64,000 nt of DNA from Verrucomicrobiota bacterium (GTDB lineage: Bacteria > Verrucomicrobiota > Verrucomicrobiia > Opitutales > UBA2995): the NCBI GenBank assembly GCA_027622555.1, contig JAQBYJ010000018.1, forward strand, positions 1-64,000. The letters run 5' to 3'. Below the pieces are notes generated by a model that saw only the letters and a list, made by a program, of their open reading frames with translations, ran no database searches and was not told where the DNA came from. Below, one piece after another: positions 62,500-64,000 of the stretch (its first letter is position 1; each line of letters begins with the position of its first letter). A program made the position numbers and the translations under genes.

Positions 62500-63495
62500 C
62501 TAACGCAACTCTCCTTTATGCTGCATTGAGTCGAGTGCTATGGCGAAAAAGATGATGACGCCTCTTACTATGGTATAAAGAAAGGGAGACGCATTCATCA
62601 TCGCCAATCCATTCATTATGGTCGTTATGAGAAGGATGCCAATTATCGCACCCGGGATTATATTCCCCTTGCCCCCGAATAGACTAGTTCCTCCGAGAAC
62701 TGCGGCGGAGATGACAATGAATTCATTGCCTTCGCCGAAACCGGCAGCTACGCTTCCTATCTGTCCCGCCGACAATATGCCACCCAGAGCACCCAGCCCG
62801 CCGCATACCATGTAGGCGATGATGATGTTGCGGTTAACCTTGATTCCAGTGCGTTCCGCATTCCCGGGGGAATCGCCTATGGCTAGCAGGTGGCGGCCAT
62901 AGGCCGTATGACGCAATACATAATCAAACACGATTAAGACCAGTATGAAAATGATCAGCACATAGGGAACCGGCCCCAATCGGCCATTCGACAATCCACC
63001 CAGCACGGATACATTGATGGAGGCAGAGCCGGAAAGTTTTAATCCCAAGCCCCTCAGGATGCTTCCAGTGGCCAGGGTCACAATAAAGGGGAGTATGCAA
63101 AACCGCGTCACCAACACCCCGTTGATGTATCCGACCGCACAACCCAGGGTCAGGACGATGCCGAGCACCAGACAGAGGCCTCTGGCATCGGCAAAATAGG
63201 CCTCCGGAATCAGGTGGGTGGTTGTAACCAGATAACCGACAAGAGTGGAAATAAAAAACATACTGCGCCCGACAGAGATGTCGATTCCCACAACCAGAAG
63301 CACGAAAACCATGCCGACTACAGCGATTCCCAATGGGGATGCTTGTTGCAGAATCAACAAAATATTGGCGATCGTCAGGAACCGGCTGTTGACCAAAGAA
63401 AAGGCGATCAGCAAAAGTACGAACACGACATAGATGCCATACCGCGTCAGTAAGGACAAATATTCGGAACCGTGTCGTCGTTTATTGGATTGCAT
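62500..63495 (-). CDS. Sugar ABC transporter permease (RbsC-like)
   Basis: 331 residues, about ten helices. GIDISVGRSMFF, NGVLVTRFCILPFIVTLAT (split) and GTSLFGGKGNIIPGAIIG are typical of the carbohydrate-uptake CUT2 permeases (ribose, xylose, galactose). Starts seven bases after the ATPase gene on the same strand. Substrate unknown; a periplasmic binding protein should lie upstream of the window edge. Confidence 0.9.
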   Translation of the reverse strand: MQSNKRRHGSEYLSLLTRYGIYVVFVLLLIAFSLVNSRFLTIANILLILQQASPLGIAVVGMVFVLLVVGIDISVGRSMFFISTLVGYLVTTTHLIPEAYFADARGLCLVLGIVLTLGCAVGYINGVLVTRFCILPFIVTLATGSILRGLGLKLSGSASINVSVLGGLSNGRLGPVPYVLIIFILVLIVFDYVLRHTAYGRHLLAIGDSPGNAERTGIKVNRNIIIAYMVCGGLGALGGILSAGQIGSVAAGFGEGNEFIVISAAVLGGTSLFGGKGNIIPGAIIGILLITTIMNGLAMMNASPFLYTIVRGVIIFFAIALDSMQHKGELR

Positions 63496-63502
63496 GCGCT
63501 AA

Positions 63503-64000
63503 TTATTTTCCAAGCAGGGCCAACTGCAGAATTTTCTCCCGGTCATATTCCGACTTCGGGATGTCACCGGTGACACGACCGTCTTTCATAACCAGTATAC
63601 GGTCGCAGGTTCCAATGAGCTCTTCGATTTCAGACGATATGAACAACACGGCCGATCCGCTTTTCGCCAGGTCGATAATAATGGAATAAATCTCGAACTT
63701 CGCTCCGACGTCCACACCGCGGGTTGGTTCATCGAGTATAAATATTTTCGGGTCATTCATAACCCATTTCCCGAAAACCACCTTTTGCTGGTTCCCACCT
63801 GAAAGGCTGTTTGCCAACTGATGTCTATAATCCGATACTTTTATTTTAAGGTCCTTTATGGCCTTGAGATTATGTTTTTCCTTTTCCTTTACGTCGACTA
63901 CCCCGATCCGATTCGACAGCCGGGACATCTTCACCAGGCTTAAGTTTTCGTCTATCGATTTGGTCATTAACAAACCCTCATGGTGCCGATCTTCGGTGAT
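63503..64000 (-). CDS. Sugar ABC transporter ATP-binding protein (RbsA-like), partial
   Basis: The C-terminal part of the second ATPase domain. The frame continues off the window end (EDRHHEGLLMTK precedes the first internal Met). Signature LSGGNQQKVVFGKW and Walker B FILDEPTRGVDVGAK are present. CUT2 ATPases have two fused domains of about 500 residues; only about 165 are seen here. Pairs with the permease downstream. Confidence 0.92.
   Translation of the reverse strand: MTEDRHHEGLLMTKSIDENLSLVKMSRLSNRIGVVDVKEKEKHNLKAIKDLKIKVSDYRHQLANSLSGGNQQKVVFGKWVMNDPKIFILDEPTRGVDVGAKFEIYSIIIDLAKSGSAVLFISSEIEELIGTCDRILVMKDGRVTGDIPKSEYDREKILQLALLGK

Overview
The window looks like a chromosomal piece of a marine-type Verrucomicrobiota (Opitutae-like) or a close PVC relative. 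The evidence is gene content only: S1 sulfatases, a PVC-type dehydrogenase fused to a c-type cytochrome, several twin-arginine exported proteins, a rhamnonate-dehydratase-like enolase, and a MoxR/DUF58/BatA/DUF4159/DUF4175 gene block typical of Verrucomicrobia and Planctomycetes. Base composition is near 50% G+C. Intergenic DNA is rich in short hairpin-like repeats.

Layout. (1) 0.1-6.3 kb, minus strand: a defence/toxin-flavoured strip. It holds a Nudix hydrolase coupled to a PLD-nuclease/SF2 helicase, an ORF6N protein, a broken nucleotidyltransferase with a small partner ORF, and a zeta-toxin-like kinase preceded by a 37-codon ORF. (2) 6.8-19.6 kb, plus strand: a respiratory complex I operon nuoA-B-C-D-I-H-J-K-L-M-M2-N with two NuoM subunits, an enlarged NuoL and no nuoEFG. 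(3) 19.7-23.1 kb: a junction where two genes that both lack a 5' end meet head to head, then two uncharacterised membrane genes. (4) 23.2-38.1 kb, plus strand: eight tightly packed genes. These are a TPR/zinc metalloprotease, DUF4159, MoxR ATPase, DUF58, BatA/VWA protein, a 1260-residue DUF4175-like coiled-coil protein, a VWA/amidotransferase-fold membrane protein and a caspase-fold protein without its catalytic Cys. (5) 38.1-40.8 kb: YchJ-like protein, an adenylation-thiolation didomain lacking the C-terminal adenylation subdomain, and an RlmB-type rRNA methyltransferase. (6) 40.8-44.6 kb, minus strand: three exported proteins (enolase superfamily, unknown Tat protein, DUF1080-like). (7) 44.7-48.6 kb: tRNA-Gly(CCC) followed by an island remnant with a Fic-family N-terminal fragment cut by an insertion sequence. 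(8) 48.6-61.4 kb: catabolic genes (class V aminotransferase fold, two sulfatases, amidohydrolase, PVC dehydrogenase-cytochrome, sialidase-like two-propeller protein). Part of this block is flanked by a long degenerate inverted repeat. (9) 61.8-64.0 kb, minus strand: a C-terminally truncated lipoyl synthase and a sugar ABC importer (permease plus partial ATPase) running off the window.

How genes work together. The nuo cluster encodes the quinone-reducing and ion-pumping parts of complex I. Its electron-input module must come from elsewhere in the genome or be replaced by another donor. The MoxR block looks like one cell-envelope machine: an AAA+ chaperone, MIDAS-type adhesion/assembly proteins, a giant coiled coil and a secreted protease. 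The 48-61 kb genes fit scavenging of sulfated or otherwise modified glycans, with the ABC importer a plausible but unproven uptake partner. Two families of palindromic repeats recur throughout, including inside the nuo operon.
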